Source: an uncultured Prevotella sp. (GTDB lineage Bacteria > Bacteroidota > Bacteroidia > Bacteroidales > Bacteroidaceae). Taken from it: DNA of 64,000 nt. The translations under genes and the position numbers were made by a program. The DNA lies in contig OMZO01000006.1 of the NCBI GenBank assembly GCA_900315525.1, positions 19,842 through 83,841 of the forward strand. The letters are read 5' to 3'. Below the pieces are notes generated by a model. The model was not told the origin of the DNA. It was given only the letters and a program-made list of their open reading frames with translations, and did not search any database. This document shows, one piece after another, positions 44,707 to 53,829 of the stretch (the first letter of the stretch is position 1; the number at the start of each line of letters is the position of its first letter).

Positions 44707-45747
44707 TTAATCAAATAGATTGGGTTCCATGATGTTGCCACTATAGGGATTACGTCCGAAGTGACGATAGGCCAGTTCGGTGACCATACGACCTCGAGGC
44801 GTACGCTTGATGAAGCCTTCCATGATGAGGAAAGGCTCATAGACCTCTTCTACAGTGCCAGCATCCTCACCGATGGCTGTGGCGATAGTGGTGATGCCCA
44901 CAGGACCGCCCTTGAACTTATCGATAATGGTAAGCAAGATCTTATTGTCGATCTCATCCAGACCATATTGGTCGATGTTCAATGCCGTCAAGGCTATCTT
45001 TGTAATCTTCGTATCTATCTTACCGTTTCCCTTCACCTGGGCGAAGTCTCTTACTCGGCGCAGCAACGCATTGGCGATACGGGGCGTTCCACGACTACGA
45101 CCTGCAATCTCCAAGGCGGCATCTTCCGTGATGGGTACGCCGAGGATATTGGCTGAACGTTCGATGATAGCCTGTAGGGTCTCGGGTTCGTAGTATTCCA
45201 AATGCATATTGATGCCAAAACGGGCACGAAGTGGAGCCGTCAACAATCCGCTACGTGTAGTAGCTCCTACGAGTGTGAATGGGTTGAGGTCAATCTGTAT
45301 CGAACGTGCCGAAGGGCCTTTGTCGATCATGATGTCGATACGGTAGTCCTCCATCGCAGAGTATAGGTATTCCTCTACGACGGGCGATAGGCGGTGGATC
45401 TCGTCGATGAAGAGCACGTCGTTTTTCTCCAATGAGGTCAGAATACCAGCTAAGTCACCTGGCTTGTCGAGCACGGGACCCGAGGTAATCTTGAAGCCGA
45501 CACCGAGTTCGTTGGCAATAATGTTTGAGAGTGTGGTCTTACCCAGTCCTGGAGGCCCGTGCAACAAGGTGTGGTCGAGAGGCTCGCCACGATACTTGGC
45601 TGCCTCCACGAACACCTCCAGATTCTCCACGATCTTCTTCTGACCGCTGAAATCCGAGAAGCTTAGAGGACGAAGCGCGTTCTCAAAGTCTTTCTCGCCG
45701 CCTTGTGAGAATCGCTCTTCGTGTATGTCAAAATCGTCGTCTATCAT
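44707..45747 (-). CDS. ruvB: Holliday junction branch migration helicase RuvB
   Basis: 346-aa AAA+ motor that drives branch migration with RuvA. Walker A is [10 protein letters not shown], Walker B is [11 protein letters not shown], sensor 1 is VGATTRSG, and the arginine finger region is TAPLRARFG. The C-terminal winged helix ends [20 protein letters not shown] (motif at about 315-334). First gene of the run ruvB-coaD-ybeY-hydrolase, with a TACTTTTG promoter. Confidence 0.98.
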   Translation of the reverse strand: MIDDDFDIHEERFSQGGEKDFENALRPLSFSDFSGQKKIVENLEVFVEAAKYRGEPLDHTLLHGPPGLGKTTLSNIIANELGVGFKITSGPVLDKPGDLAGILTSLEKNDVLFIDEIHRLSPVVEEYLYSAMEDYRIDIMIDKGPSARSIQIDLNPFTLVGATTRSGLLTAPLRARFGINMHLEYYEPETLQAIIERSANILGVPITEDAALEIAGRSRGTPRIANALLRRVRDFAQVKGNGKIDTKITKIALTALNIDQYGLDEIDNKILLTIIDKFKGGPVGITTIATAIGEDAGTVEEVYEPFLIMEGFIKRTPRGRMVTELAYRHFGRNPYSGNIMEPNLFD

Positions 45748-45769
45748 ACATTATTTTTACTATCGCTTG

Positions 45770-45777
45770 CAAAAGTA
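45770..45777 (-). promoter_or_regulatory. Promoter -7 box of ruvB
   Basis: TACTTTTG on the minus strand, 22 bp before the ruvB ATG. Confidence 0.55.
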
Positions 45778-45882
45778 CGAAATAATTTCGTAATTCTGCT
45801 CGCTGAAACGAAAAAACTGATCAGATATGTTAAAGATCATGCAGCAGACAAGCCGTTGATACCTGATGTGTATCGTTAGGTC

Positions 45883-47535
45883 CTATCTGACGCCGCCACC
45901 GAAGCCGCCGCCAGAGAAACCACCTCCTCCTCCCCATGAGGAATGACCACCATGACCTGATGACCGAGCAGTACGCTCGGCTTCGCGCTGAGCTTTGTTC
46001 ATAGCTGCACGACTGGTGCTTGAGTGCATCGTCGAGTAGATGGTAGGCAATGTCATTTCGTCAGCCATCTGCTGGGCCACCTGATCCATGTTGAAGTATT
46101 CGGGGTTGATCTTCTTCATGTCTTTGATCACTTGATCGGCAATGCCGAAGAGTGTTGCAAAGATCATGTAGTCTTTCCACAGCGAAACTTCTGAGACGTG
46201 GCGCTCGTCGATGAGCGAGAACTCTTTCAGATATTTCTTCAGGCCAAACACTTGGCGCACGTCTTCCATCTCATCCTTGTATTTGGAGATGCTGGTCTTG
46301 GTGTGGAGTGTATTGATAAACGAGTCGGTGACACTTTGGTTGTATTTGTTCATCATATACGTTTTCAGTTCCTTTGGCTCCAGAATGGTGTCGTTGCCAG
46401 CTGCTTGTTTGAAGATGTTATGCACCTGCTTCAACAGTTTCGGCTGATTGTCGGCTTGTTTGAGATTGTGAATCACAAAGTTCTGTACGAACTTGCCCTT
46501 CGCGTTCTGCTGCTGTTCGATGGTGATGGCTCCCAGATTGATAAGTTTCAGGATACAGGCAGAGAGCAGGTTGTTATAGTCCGTATTGAAATATTTGTAG
46601 GCGTTCAGCACATCGTTGATACGCTGCAGGTTCCCGTCGTAGGGGATGTCTCGATACCACATCAGGTTCTTGTTCACCTTTCTGCGTTCACGCCATACAT
46701 ATATTAAATAGCCGATCAGTATGAGGAGGGGGAAGACGATGAAGCCGATAGCGAGAGCAATGAGGATCAAGGTGTCCTCCCACGTCCATTCGTCCTCGTT
46801 AGTATAGTCGCTGCCGTCGAAGGCAAGATCCTTGATAGTTTCGAAACTGCCGTCTCTGATATCCGTTGGTTCGAATAGGCCCTTGTCAAAGCGACACATG
46901 ATAATCATGGCACTGCGGTTTTCGAAAGGCTCGCTTGTCTCAGCCACGATTCTGTAGTTCATGAAATTGATGTCGCCCTTGTAGCGGAATCCCCAGATCT
47001 TCGAGTTTTCAGTAGAAAATTTCACAGAGTCCTCTGGTATGATAGTCAGTTTGACGTGGTCAGGACTTGGTGAGACGCCTTGGGCAACGAACATATAGTT
47101 AAAGCCGTCGGCATCGTCGAAGGCCTTGACCAGGTTTGTGACCGTATAATTTGTAATATAGGTACGTGAACCGCTGTCACCCAGTCCCCAGCAGAGCTCA
47201 TAGCCGTTTCGCTTGTTGACGATGCCACACTTTCCTGCCTTGTAGCTACGGCTCTCGTCAATATCCCAATCACCGAGGTTGATATAGTCCAGCCCTGTCT
47301 CGTCGCTCACTTTGAGATCACGTACCTCGCTACCATTGAGGTTGCCGATGACGATGTAGCATTCCGTACCTTCCGAGTCGATGTCCATCGTGCGGGTCTC
47401 TGTGATATAGGCGTCGCCATTATGTGCCAGCACCACCTGTATGTCCAGATTCTTCAGTTGCGGACGGCCCAACAATGTTGTTGCCGATGACAATAACGCC
47501 AGCAGCAGGAAGACTTTACTTCTTGAATGCTTCAT
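45883..47535 (-). CDS. DUF2207 membrane protein
   Basis: 550 aa from MKHSRSKVFLLLALLSSATTLLG (signal peptide); an ATG ten codons earlier is possible. The extracytoplasmic DUF2207 domain (to about 260) starts LKNLDIQVVLAHNGDAYITETRTM. A membrane helix follows (LILIALAIGFIVFPLLILIGY), then a cytosolic region and a Gly-rich tail, SSWGGGGGFSGGGFGGG, typical of this family. Function unknown. It overlaps the lemA stop by 20 bp; LemA-DUF2207/TPM pairs are common. Confidence 0.86.
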   Translation of the reverse strand: MKHSRSKVFLLLALLSSATTLLGRPQLKNLDIQVVLAHNGDAYITETRTMDIDSEGTECYIVIGNLNGSEVRDLKVSDETGLDYINLGDWDIDESRSYKAGKCGIVNKRNGYELCWGLGDSGSRTYITNYTVTNLVKAFDDADGFNYMFVAQGVSPSPDHVKLTIIPEDSVKFSTENSKIWGFRYKGDINFMNYRIVAETSEPFENRSAMIIMCRFDKGLFEPTDIRDGSFETIKDLAFDGSDYTNEDEWTWEDTLILIALAIGFIVFPLLILIGYLIYVWRERRKVNKNLMWYRDIPYDGNLQRINDVLNAYKYFNTDYNNLLSACILKLINLGAITIEQQQNAKGKFVQNFVIHNLKQADNQPKLLKQVHNIFKQAAGNDTILEPKELKTYMMNKYNQSVTDSFINTLHTKTSISKYKDEMEDVRQVFGLKKYLKEFSLIDERHVSEVSLWKDYMIFATLFGIADQVIKDMKKINPEYFNMDQVAQQMADEMTLPTIYSTMHSSTSRAAMNKAQREAERTARSSGHGGHSSWGGGGGFSGGGFGGGVR

Positions 47536-48085
47536 CGAGGTTGGGGTATTGTTTCTTCTCTTCACTATCTACCTTCAGGTATTCTTTCACGTCGAAATGG
47601 AGCATGGAAGCCACGATGCTCGAGGGCCACTGGCGCACCATACGATTCATCTTCGTAGCTGTGTCGTTGTAGATCATGCGGCTCATGCGGACATTCTCCT
47701 CATACTCCCGCTGTCCGTTTTGTGCGTTCACATAGAGTTCGCTGGCTTTCAATTCGGGATAGCGCTCGAACACCACGTTCATCCTACCCAGCAGTTGTCC
47801 CAGAAGGTCCGATTGTTGGTTGATAGCCTCTGGCGTGTTGGCACGGCCGTTGCCGCTACGGGCCTGAATAGCCTGGATGATAGTCTCCGACTCATGTTCA
47901 GCATACTTGGCAGCCGTCTTGGCCATCGCCAGTACGGCATCGAAACGAGAATTCAACTGAACCTCAATCTGGCTCAGGGCATTCTTGCACATTTCATCGA
48001 GATTAACCAGTTCGCGCTGGGTTGAAACGAAATAGGCGATGACGACAATCGCTACAACGATAATGACAATTAAAGAGATACTCAT
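47516..48085 (-). CDS. LemA family protein
   Basis: 189 aa. One N-terminal membrane helix (LIVIIVVAIVVIAYFV) with the rest a helical bundle: QRELVNLDEMCKNALSQIEVQLNSR, RYPELKASELYVN and EYEENVRMSRMIYND are LemA hallmarks. Function unknown; probably acts with the following DUF2207 protein. TATCTTTG promoter. Confidence 0.92.
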   Translation of the reverse strand: MSISLIVIIVVAIVVIAYFVSTQRELVNLDEMCKNALSQIEVQLNSRFDAVLAMAKTAAKYAEHESETIIQAIQARSGNGRANTPEAINQQSDLLGQLLGRMNVVFERYPELKASELYVNAQNGQREYEENVRMSRMIYNDTATKMNRMVRQWPSSIVASMLHFDVKEYLKVDSEEKKQYPNLDEAFKK

Positions 48086-48111
48086 AATATGATAAATTTA
48101 GTTCTGTGTTG

Positions 48112-48119
48112 CAAAGATA
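48112..48119 (-). promoter_or_regulatory. Promoter -7 box of the lemA operon
   Basis: TATCTTTG on the minus strand, 26 bp before the lemA ATG. Confidence 0.6.
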
Positions 48120-48211
48120 CAAAAAATCTGTGATAATTGTCCTAAATTAGCTTTTATTATCATTTTATATTTTTTTTAGAATTGATTCTGTCTAGTATTA
48201 TGGAAAATTAT

Positions 48212-48219
48212 TATCTTTG
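48212..48219 (+). promoter_or_regulatory. Promoter -7 box of nrdDG
   Basis: TATCTTTG; gives a leader of about 110 nt. Confidence 0.65.
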
Positions 48220-48233
48220 CAACCGATTCGGAA

Positions 48234-48289
48234 TTTTCCAAAACGGAAAACTTTTCGATGCGAAAAAACAAAAAAGTTTCCCAAAACGG
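48234..48289 (+). promoter_or_regulatory. Repeat-rich leader of nrdD (possible operator or hairpin)
   Basis: Just after the likely start site lies a palindrome, TTTTCC-5 bp-GGAAAA (48234-48250), and two copies of CCAAAACGG (48238-48246, 48281-48289). GGAAAACTTTT and AAAAAGTTTCC can also form a stem. The position suggests control of nrdD expression; no regulator is identified. Confidence 0.45.
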
Positions 48290-48335
48290 TCAACCTAAAC
48301 CTGGAGACAAGGCAAAATATTAACTCAATACAGAA

Positions 48336-50432
48336 ATGGAAATTAAAAACTTTACCATCACCAAGCGAGACGGTTCTAAAGACCAGTTCTCATTAGACAA
48401 GATTATGAATGCCATCGTAAAGGCGTTCGACAGCGTTGACTGCCCTGCTGACCTGGGTACTATCTCTAAGATCCTCAGTCATCTGGATATCCATGATGAC
48501 ATCACTGTGGAAAATATCCAAAACCAAGTGGAGGAGGCCCTGATGCGTGAGGGCTTCTATCATGTGGCTAAATCGTTTATCCTTTATCGTCAGACGCACA
48601 CAGAGGATCGTGACACGTTAGAGAAGATGATGTTCCTTTCTGAGTACACCGAATCTGTGAATGCTGCCACAGGTTCGAAATACGATGCCAATGCCAACGT
48701 GGAGCATAAGAATATCGCCACGCTGATTGGCGAACTGCCGAAGTCGAACTTTATCCGTTTGAATCGTCGTCTGCTGACAGACCGTATTAAAAAGATGTAC
48801 GGTAAGGAACTGGCTGATGAATATATCGACAAACTGACACACCATTTTATATATAAGAATGACGAGACCTCATTGGCAAACTACTGTGCCTCGATCACGA
48901 TGTATCCTTGGCTGATTGGTGGTACCACCTCTATTGGCGGAAACTCTACTGCTCCCACGAACCTGAAGTCGTTCTGTGGCGGTTTTGTGAACATGGTGTT
49001 CATGGTCAGCTCGATGCTGAGTGGTGCCTGTGCTACGCCAGAGTTCCTGATGTATATGAACTACTTCATCGGCAAGGAGTATGGCTTGGATTATTGGAAG
49101 CGTTCTGACGAGCAGGCTGACCTGAGCCTGAAGAAGCGTACCATCGATAAGGTTATTACCGACTATTTCGAGCAGATAGTCTATACGCTTAACCAGCCGA
49201 CAGGTGCCCGTAACTATCAGGCTGTGTTCTGGAACATAGCCTACTATGACAAATATTATTTTGAGAGCATCTTCGGCGACTTCTACTTCCCCGATGGTTC
49301 GAAACCTGACTGGGAGAGCCTTTCCTGGTTGCAGAAGCGTTTCATGAAGTGGTTCAACGCTGAACGTACGAAGACCTTGCTCACCTTCCCTGTGGAGACG
49401 ATGGCTCTGCTGACTGACGAGGATGGCAACTGTAAGGATCCAGAGTGGGGCGACTTCACGGCTGAGATGTATGCCGAGGGCCACTCGTTCTTTACTTATA
49501 TGAGTAATAATGCAGACTCACTCAGTTCTTGCTGCCGCTTGCGTAACGAGATTACCGACAATGGCTTCAGCTATACGCTCGGTGCTGGTGGAGTGTCAAC
49601 AGGTTCGAAGAGTGTGCTGACCATCAATCTGAACCGTTGCATTCAGTTTGCAGTTAACCACGAGCTTAATTATCTCGACTATCTGGGCAGCATCATCGAT
49701 CTTTGCCACAAGGTGCAGTTGGCCTATAATGAGAATTTGAAAGAGTTGCAGGAGCGTGGCATGTTGCCCCTTTTCGATGCGGGTTACATCAATATCGGCC
49801 GCCAGTATCTCACTATCGGCATCAATGGTCTTGTTGAGGCTGCTGAGTTCATGGGCCTGAAGATTACGCCTAACGACGATTACTTGCACTTCGTACAGGG
49901 CATTCTCGGCCTGATTGAGCAGTACAATAAAAAGTATCGCACGAAGGACGTGATGTTCAACTGTGAGATGATTCCTGCCGAGAATGTCGGTGTGAAGCAT
50001 GCCAAGTGGGACCGTGAAGACGGCTATTTCGTGCCACGCGACTGCTACAACAGCTATTTCTATGTGGTAGAGGATAACTCTCTGACCATCATTGATAAGT
50101 TCAAGCTTCATGGTGCACCTTATATCGAGCACCTCACTGGTGGTTCGGCCTTGCACATGAATCTGGAGGAGCATCTGTCGAAGGAGCAGTACGCTCATCT
50201 GCTGAAGGTGGCTGCGAAGGAAGGTTGCAATTATTTCACTTTCAATATCCCCAACACGGTCTGCAACGACTGTGGTCATATCGACAAACGTTATCTGAAG
50301 GAGTGCCCGCACTGCCATTCTAAGAATGTTGACTATATGACGCGTATTATCGGCTACCTGAAGCGTGTGAGCAACTTCTCACAAGCCCGTCAGGAGGAGG
50401 CTGCACGTCGTTTCTATGCGATGGCTGACTAA
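48336..50432 (+). CDS. nrdD: Anaerobic ribonucleoside-triphosphate reductase
   Basis: 698-aa class III reductase making dNTPs without oxygen. The N-terminal ATP-cone begins FTITKRDGSKDQFSLDKI. The C-terminal zinc site is CNDCGH and CPHCHS, and the glycyl-radical motif RIIGY lies near residue 672. NrdG, encoded 3 bp downstream, generates the radical. It fits a strictly anaerobic host. Confidence 0.97.
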   Translation: MEIKNFTITKRDGSKDQFSLDKIMNAIVKAFDSVDCPADLGTISKILSHLDIHDDITVENIQNQVEEALMREGFYHVAKSFILYRQTHTEDRDTLEKMMFLSEYTESVNAATGSKYDANANVEHKNIATLIGELPKSNFIRLNRRLLTDRIKKMYGKELADEYIDKLTHHFIYKNDETSLANYCASITMYPWLIGGTTSIGGNSTAPTNLKSFCGGFVNMVFMVSSMLSGACATPEFLMYMNYFIGKEYGLDYWKRSDEQADLSLKKRTIDKVITDYFEQIVYTLNQPTGARNYQAVFWNIAYYDKYYFESIFGDFYFPDGSKPDWESLSWLQKRFMKWFNAERTKTLLTFPVETMALLTDEDGNCKDPEWGDFTAEMYAEGHSFFTYMSNNADSLSSCCRLRNEITDNGFSYTLGAGGVSTGSKSVLTINLNRCIQFAVNHELNYLDYLGSIIDLCHKVQLAYNENLKELQERGMLPLFDAGYINIGRQYLTIGINGLVEAAEFMGLKITPNDDYLHFVQGILGLIEQYNKKYRTKDVMFNCEMIPAENVGVKHAKWDREDGYFVPRDCYNSYFYVVEDNSLTIIDKFKLHGAPYIEHLTGGSALHMNLEEHLSKEQYAHLLKVAAKEGCNYFTFNIPNTVCNDCGHIDKRYLKECPHCHSKNVDYMTRIIGYLKRVSNFSQARQEEAARRFYAMAD

Positions 50433-50435
50433 ACG

Positions 50436-50903
50436 ATGCTGAAGTACGTTAATACAGGGATTGTTTTCCAGGAAATACCCGACGAAGTGACACTGGCAAT
50501 TAATATTTCTAATTGCCCGTGTCACTGTCCTGGGTGTCATAGCCGTTATCTGTGGGAAGACATCGGACTTCCTCTTAACACCGATGCTATCGATGTCTTC
50601 GTTGAGCAGTATGGAACCGACATCACTTGTATTTCGTTCATGGGTGGAGATGCCGATCCGAAGGGCGTCAACTTGCTGGCTCAGTATATCCATGAGGAAC
50701 ATCCACAGTTCAAAGTGGCTTGGTACAGTGGTAAAACGGTTATTTCTGCAGCCATCAACAAACAAGACTTCGACTATATCAAGATTGGACCGTTTATCAA
50801 GCATCTGGGACCTCTGAAGAAGCCCACTACCAACCAGCGTCTGTACCGTCAGAATGCACAGGGCGAGTTTGAGGACATCACCTCTCGTTTCTGGAAGAAG
50901 TAG
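50436..50903 (+). CDS. nrdG: Anaerobic ribonucleotide reductase activating protein
   Basis: 155-aa radical-SAM activase of NrdD. The CxxxCxxC cluster motif is CPCHCPGC at about residues 27-34, followed by FMGGDADPKGV, the GGE-like SAM contact. Its stop is 2 bp from the stop of the convergent Crp/Fnr-type gene. Confidence 0.95.
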   Translation: MLKYVNTGIVFQEIPDEVTLAINISNCPCHCPGCHSRYLWEDIGLPLNTDAIDVFVEQYGTDITCISFMGGDADPKGVNLLAQYIHEEHPQFKVAWYSGKTVISAAINKQDFDYIKIGPFIKHLGPLKKPTTNQRLYRQNAQGEFEDITSRFWKK

Positions 50904-50905
50904 TT

Positions 50906-51586
50906 TTACTCTGTATAGGCGAGCAAAGCACTTTTGTTAAGGATTTCAATGTTTTTGCCATTGAGTGAGATAATTCCCTCATTGTCAAATTCTTTTAGAC
51001 TGCGCTGTAGTGAGAATTTCTGTATGGCAAAGAGGTCAGCGATTTCCTGGCGCGACCTTGTCAGCGTGAAAGTATCTGAATTGTACCGCGTGGCTTCTTC
51101 CAATAAGAAGATAGCCACCTTCTCCCGTACGGTGTGAAGGGTAAGCATGTGCACCTTCTTGATCAGGAAACCGCAGGCATTGGAGACGAGCTGGATAAAG
51201 TTCATGAGTATCTGCTCGTTGGTATTCATGAGATGCCGGAGGGTAGCAGGAGACATCCTCAGCAATGTGGTCGGCTTAGTGGCCTCATAGGTGACAGGAG
51301 CACTTTGGTCGCTAGAGAAGATATAGGCTGGTGCCAATATGGAACCGGAGGTCTTTTCCGTCATCCGTACAGACTTGCCTGAAGAAACGAACATTTTCGC
51401 ATTTAATGCTCCAAGAATGACAATATCCACATGGTGACTGGGCTCCCCCGTCAACGTAAAAATATCTTTCTTGTCTAATCTGACCAATCGGTAGGGAACA
51501 TTTGCCATATAATGTTGAATCTCCTCCGAAGTGAATCCCTTGAAAAGGGGACACAGAAGCAAGGCTTTTAGGATATTACGTTCCAT
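50906..51586 (-). CDS. Crp/Fnr-family transcriptional regulator
   Basis: 226 aa from MERNILKALLLCPLFKGFTSEE. The cNMP-binding fold occupies about 10-120, a dimer helix follows (LMNTNEQILMNFIQLVSNACGFL), then a Crp-type winged helix-turn-helix: TLTRSRQEIADLFAIQKFSLQRSLKEFDNEG (motif at about 170-200). FNR iron-sulphur cysteines are absent, so it is not a classical FNR. The ATG upstream at 51661 precedes the promoter. Convergent with nrdG; could govern anaerobic or nitrosative stress genes. A 10-bp-arm inverted repeat overlies its -33 region. Confidence 0.88.
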   Translation of the reverse strand: MERNILKALLLCPLFKGFTSEEIQHYMANVPYRLVRLDKKDIFTLTGEPSHHVDIVILGALNAKMFVSSGKSVRMTEKTSGSILAPAYIFSSDQSAPVTYEATKPTTLLRMSPATLRHLMNTNEQILMNFIQLVSNACGFLIKKVHMLTLHTVREKVAIFLLEEATRYNSDTFTLTRSRQEIADLFAIQKFSLQRSLKEFDNEGIISLNGKNIEILNKSALLAYTE

Positions 51587-51607
51587 CTGGTTTGTTTTCT
51601 TTTTTTG

Positions 51608-51615
51608 CAAAGATA
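51608..51615 (-). promoter_or_regulatory. Promoter -7 box of the Crp/Fnr-type gene
   Basis: TATCTTTG on the minus strand, 21 bp before ATG 51586. Confidence 0.6.
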
Positions 51616-51634
51616 TGCATTTTTGAGGAAACAA

Positions 51635-51668
51635 ACAAATCATGGTCACAAATGTGGTCATGATTTGT
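51635..51668. promoter_or_regulatory. Inverted repeat, candidate operator of the Crp/Fnr-type gene
   Basis: ACAAATCATG (51635-51644) and CATGATTTGT (51659-51668) are perfect 10-bp arms around a 14-bp centre with two GGTCA copies. It covers the -33 region of the minus-strand promoter, as expected for autoregulation. Confidence 0.6.
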
Positions 51669-51775
51669 GGGGGATGTTATGTAAAAACTTTGTGTTGGTT
51701 TGTGCGTTTGACGTAACAAATATTAAAAAGTTTAATGGAATAACCAAAATAATGTTGTTTTTTTCACTTTTTTCG

Positions 51776-51783
51776 TATCTTTG
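51776..51783 (+). promoter_or_regulatory. Promoter -7 box of GH97 gene
   Basis: TATCTTTG, 39 bp before the ATG. Confidence 0.6.
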
Positions 51784-51822
51784 TGCCCACAAGAGGTTTA
51801 ATATAACTAAAAACGATAGAAT

Positions 51823-53826
51823 ATGAAAGCAAAGCTTTTTTTCTTATTTTGCCTGATAAGCCTTTGTGCATCAGCAGGAAACTATGAGGTAAGTTCGCCT
51901 AATGGCAAGGTGAAAGTAACCATCACTACTGATGAAGGCGTGAAGTGGTCTGTGGATTACGATGGCCGACAAGTGCTTTTACCCTCAGCTATCGATATCC
52001 GGCTTTCCCAGGGTAGGAAGACGTATGGTCTTGGCAAGGTTGGCAAGGTGGCCAGATATACTGTCAATGGTAGTTTCAAGAATCCTTTCTATAAGAAACT
52101 GAACATCAGTGATGCCTACGGACAACTATTGATGTACACCACGGAGAAGTTTACCATTGAGGTGCGTGCCTATGATGATGGTGCTGCCTATCGCCTGATC
52201 AGTTCCAACAAGAAGCCGCTAACGGTGACAGACGAGACCGTCGAGTTCTGTTTCGGCGATGACTATCAGGCCTTTGTGCCCTACGTGAACGACAATCGTG
52301 GTGGTGAGCGTTATTGTTATTCGTTTGAGTCGTATTACGATGAGGCTCCCCTCTCGAAGATATATCTTGACTCGTTGGCCATTACCCCGTTGGCTGTCTG
52401 TCTGCCTGATGGTATGAAGGCCATTGTGATGGATGCGGGTGTGGAGAATTATCCTGGCATGATGCTGAAGAAAGGGGAGGGGAATGTGCTTAAGGCAGAG
52501 TTTGCACCCTATCCGCTCGAACAGGAGATTGGCGGCTATGACCGTTTGAACCTTGTACCCACCAAACGAGCCGACTATATCGCCAAGTTCGTTAAGCAGC
52601 AGTCGCTCCCTTGGCGGGCTGTCGTGATCACAGAGCGCGATGCCGACATCCTCAGTTGTGATATGGCCCAGCGATTGGCACCAGCCTGCCGTATTGCCGA
52701 TACCTCATGGATTAAGCCTGGCAAGGTGGCTTGGGACTGGTGGAACAACTGCAATATCACTGGCGTTGACTTCCTTTCTGGCATGAACACTAATACCTAC
52801 TTATATTATATAGACTTTGCTGCCAAGAACCGAGTGGAGTATATCATTATCGATGAGGGTTGGAGCGGCAAGGAGTCGCTGATGGAAGGACTGAGCCCAG
52901 ACATCGACCTGAAACGTCTGATTGCCTACGGAAAGGAAAAGGGCGTGGGCATCATCCTCTGGTCTTCATGGCGCAATCTGATAGGTAGCAATCCGCTGGG
53001 AGGTATAGCCGCGACGGAAGCTGTGATGAAGCACTATGCCGATATGGGTATCAAGGGTTTCAAGGTAGATTTCTTCGATCGTGACGACCAGCAGGTTATC
53101 GCCTCTGCCTATCAGGTGGCTGAGTGTGCCGCCAAGTATCACCTCTATCTCGACTATCACGGTCTGAAACCCTTCGGTATCCAGCGGGCTTATCCTAACA
53201 TCTTCAACTTTGAAGGTGTGAAGGGACTGGAGAATTCGAAATGGGAGCCACGTGTAAGTGATGGACCATTGCACAACCAGCCTCGCTATGACGTCACTGC
53301 GCCTTATCTGCGTATGTTGGCAGGACCGATGGACTATACGCCTGGTGCGATGATGAATGCGATGAAGGATAGTTTCTTTGGCAATAATGATCATCCGATG
53401 AGTCAAGGCACGCGTGTCCACCAGATGGCGATGTACACCACCTTCGAGGCACCGTTGCAGATGATGGCCGACAGTCCGACGAAGTATATGCAGAATCAGG
53501 AATGTACCGATTTCATCGCTCAGATTCCCACGACCTTCGATGAAACGGTGGCACTTGATGGACAGTTGGGTGAATATACGGTTATCGCCCGTCGGAAGGG
53601 AAGTGTTTGGTATGTGGCTGCGATGACTGATTGGACAGCTCGCGATCTGACTATTTCCCTCGATTTCATCGGGGAAGGACAGCATACTGCTGATATCTTT
53701 GCCGATGGTGTGAATGCTCATAAGGAGGCTACTGACTACAAGCATACTCAGCAGACGGTGACCAATAAGGACCGCCTTACCGTCCACCTCAGTAGTGGAG
53801 GTGGCTGGACAGCTATCATCAGATAG
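51823..53826 (+). CDS. Glycoside hydrolase family 97
   Basis: 667 aa exported enzyme; signal peptide MKAKLFFLFCLISLCASAG. The N-terminal beta-super-sandwich starts YEVSSPNGKVKVTI, the (beta/alpha)8 barrel runs about 280-550, and a C-terminal beta domain follows. GH97 has inverting alpha-glucosidases (SusB type, Glu base) and retaining alpha-galactosidases (Asp nucleophile). Here GFKVDFF places an Asp near residue 416, like the retaining enzymes, so alpha-galactosidase is the better guess. YIIIDEGWSG is another active-site strand. No SusCD genes are adjacent. Confidence 0.9.
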   Translation: MKAKLFFLFCLISLCASAGNYEVSSPNGKVKVTITTDEGVKWSVDYDGRQVLLPSAIDIRLSQGRKTYGLGKVGKVARYTVNGSFKNPFYKKLNISDAYGQLLMYTTEKFTIEVRAYDDGAAYRLISSNKKPLTVTDETVEFCFGDDYQAFVPYVNDNRGGERYCYSFESYYDEAPLSKIYLDSLAITPLAVCLPDGMKAIVMDAGVENYPGMMLKKGEGNVLKAEFAPYPLEQEIGGYDRLNLVPTKRADYIAKFVKQQSLPWRAVVITERDADILSCDMAQRLAPACRIADTSWIKPGKVAWDWWNNCNITGVDFLSGMNTNTYLYYIDFAAKNRVEYIIIDEGWSGKESLMEGLSPDIDLKRLIAYGKEKGVGIILWSSWRNLIGSNPLGGIAATEAVMKHYADMGIKGFKVDFFDRDDQQVIASAYQVAECAAKYHLYLDYHGLKPFGIQRAYPNIFNFEGVKGLENSKWEPRVSDGPLHNQPRYDVTAPYLRMLAGPMDYTPGAMMNAMKDSFFGNNDHPMSQGTRVHQMAMYTTFEAPLQMMADSPTKYMQNQECTDFIAQIPTTFDETVALDGQLGEYTVIARRKGSVWYVAAMTDWTARDLTISLDFIGEGQHTADIFADGVNAHKEATDYKHTQQTVTNKDRLTVHLSSGGGWTAIIR

Positions 53827-53829
53827 TTG

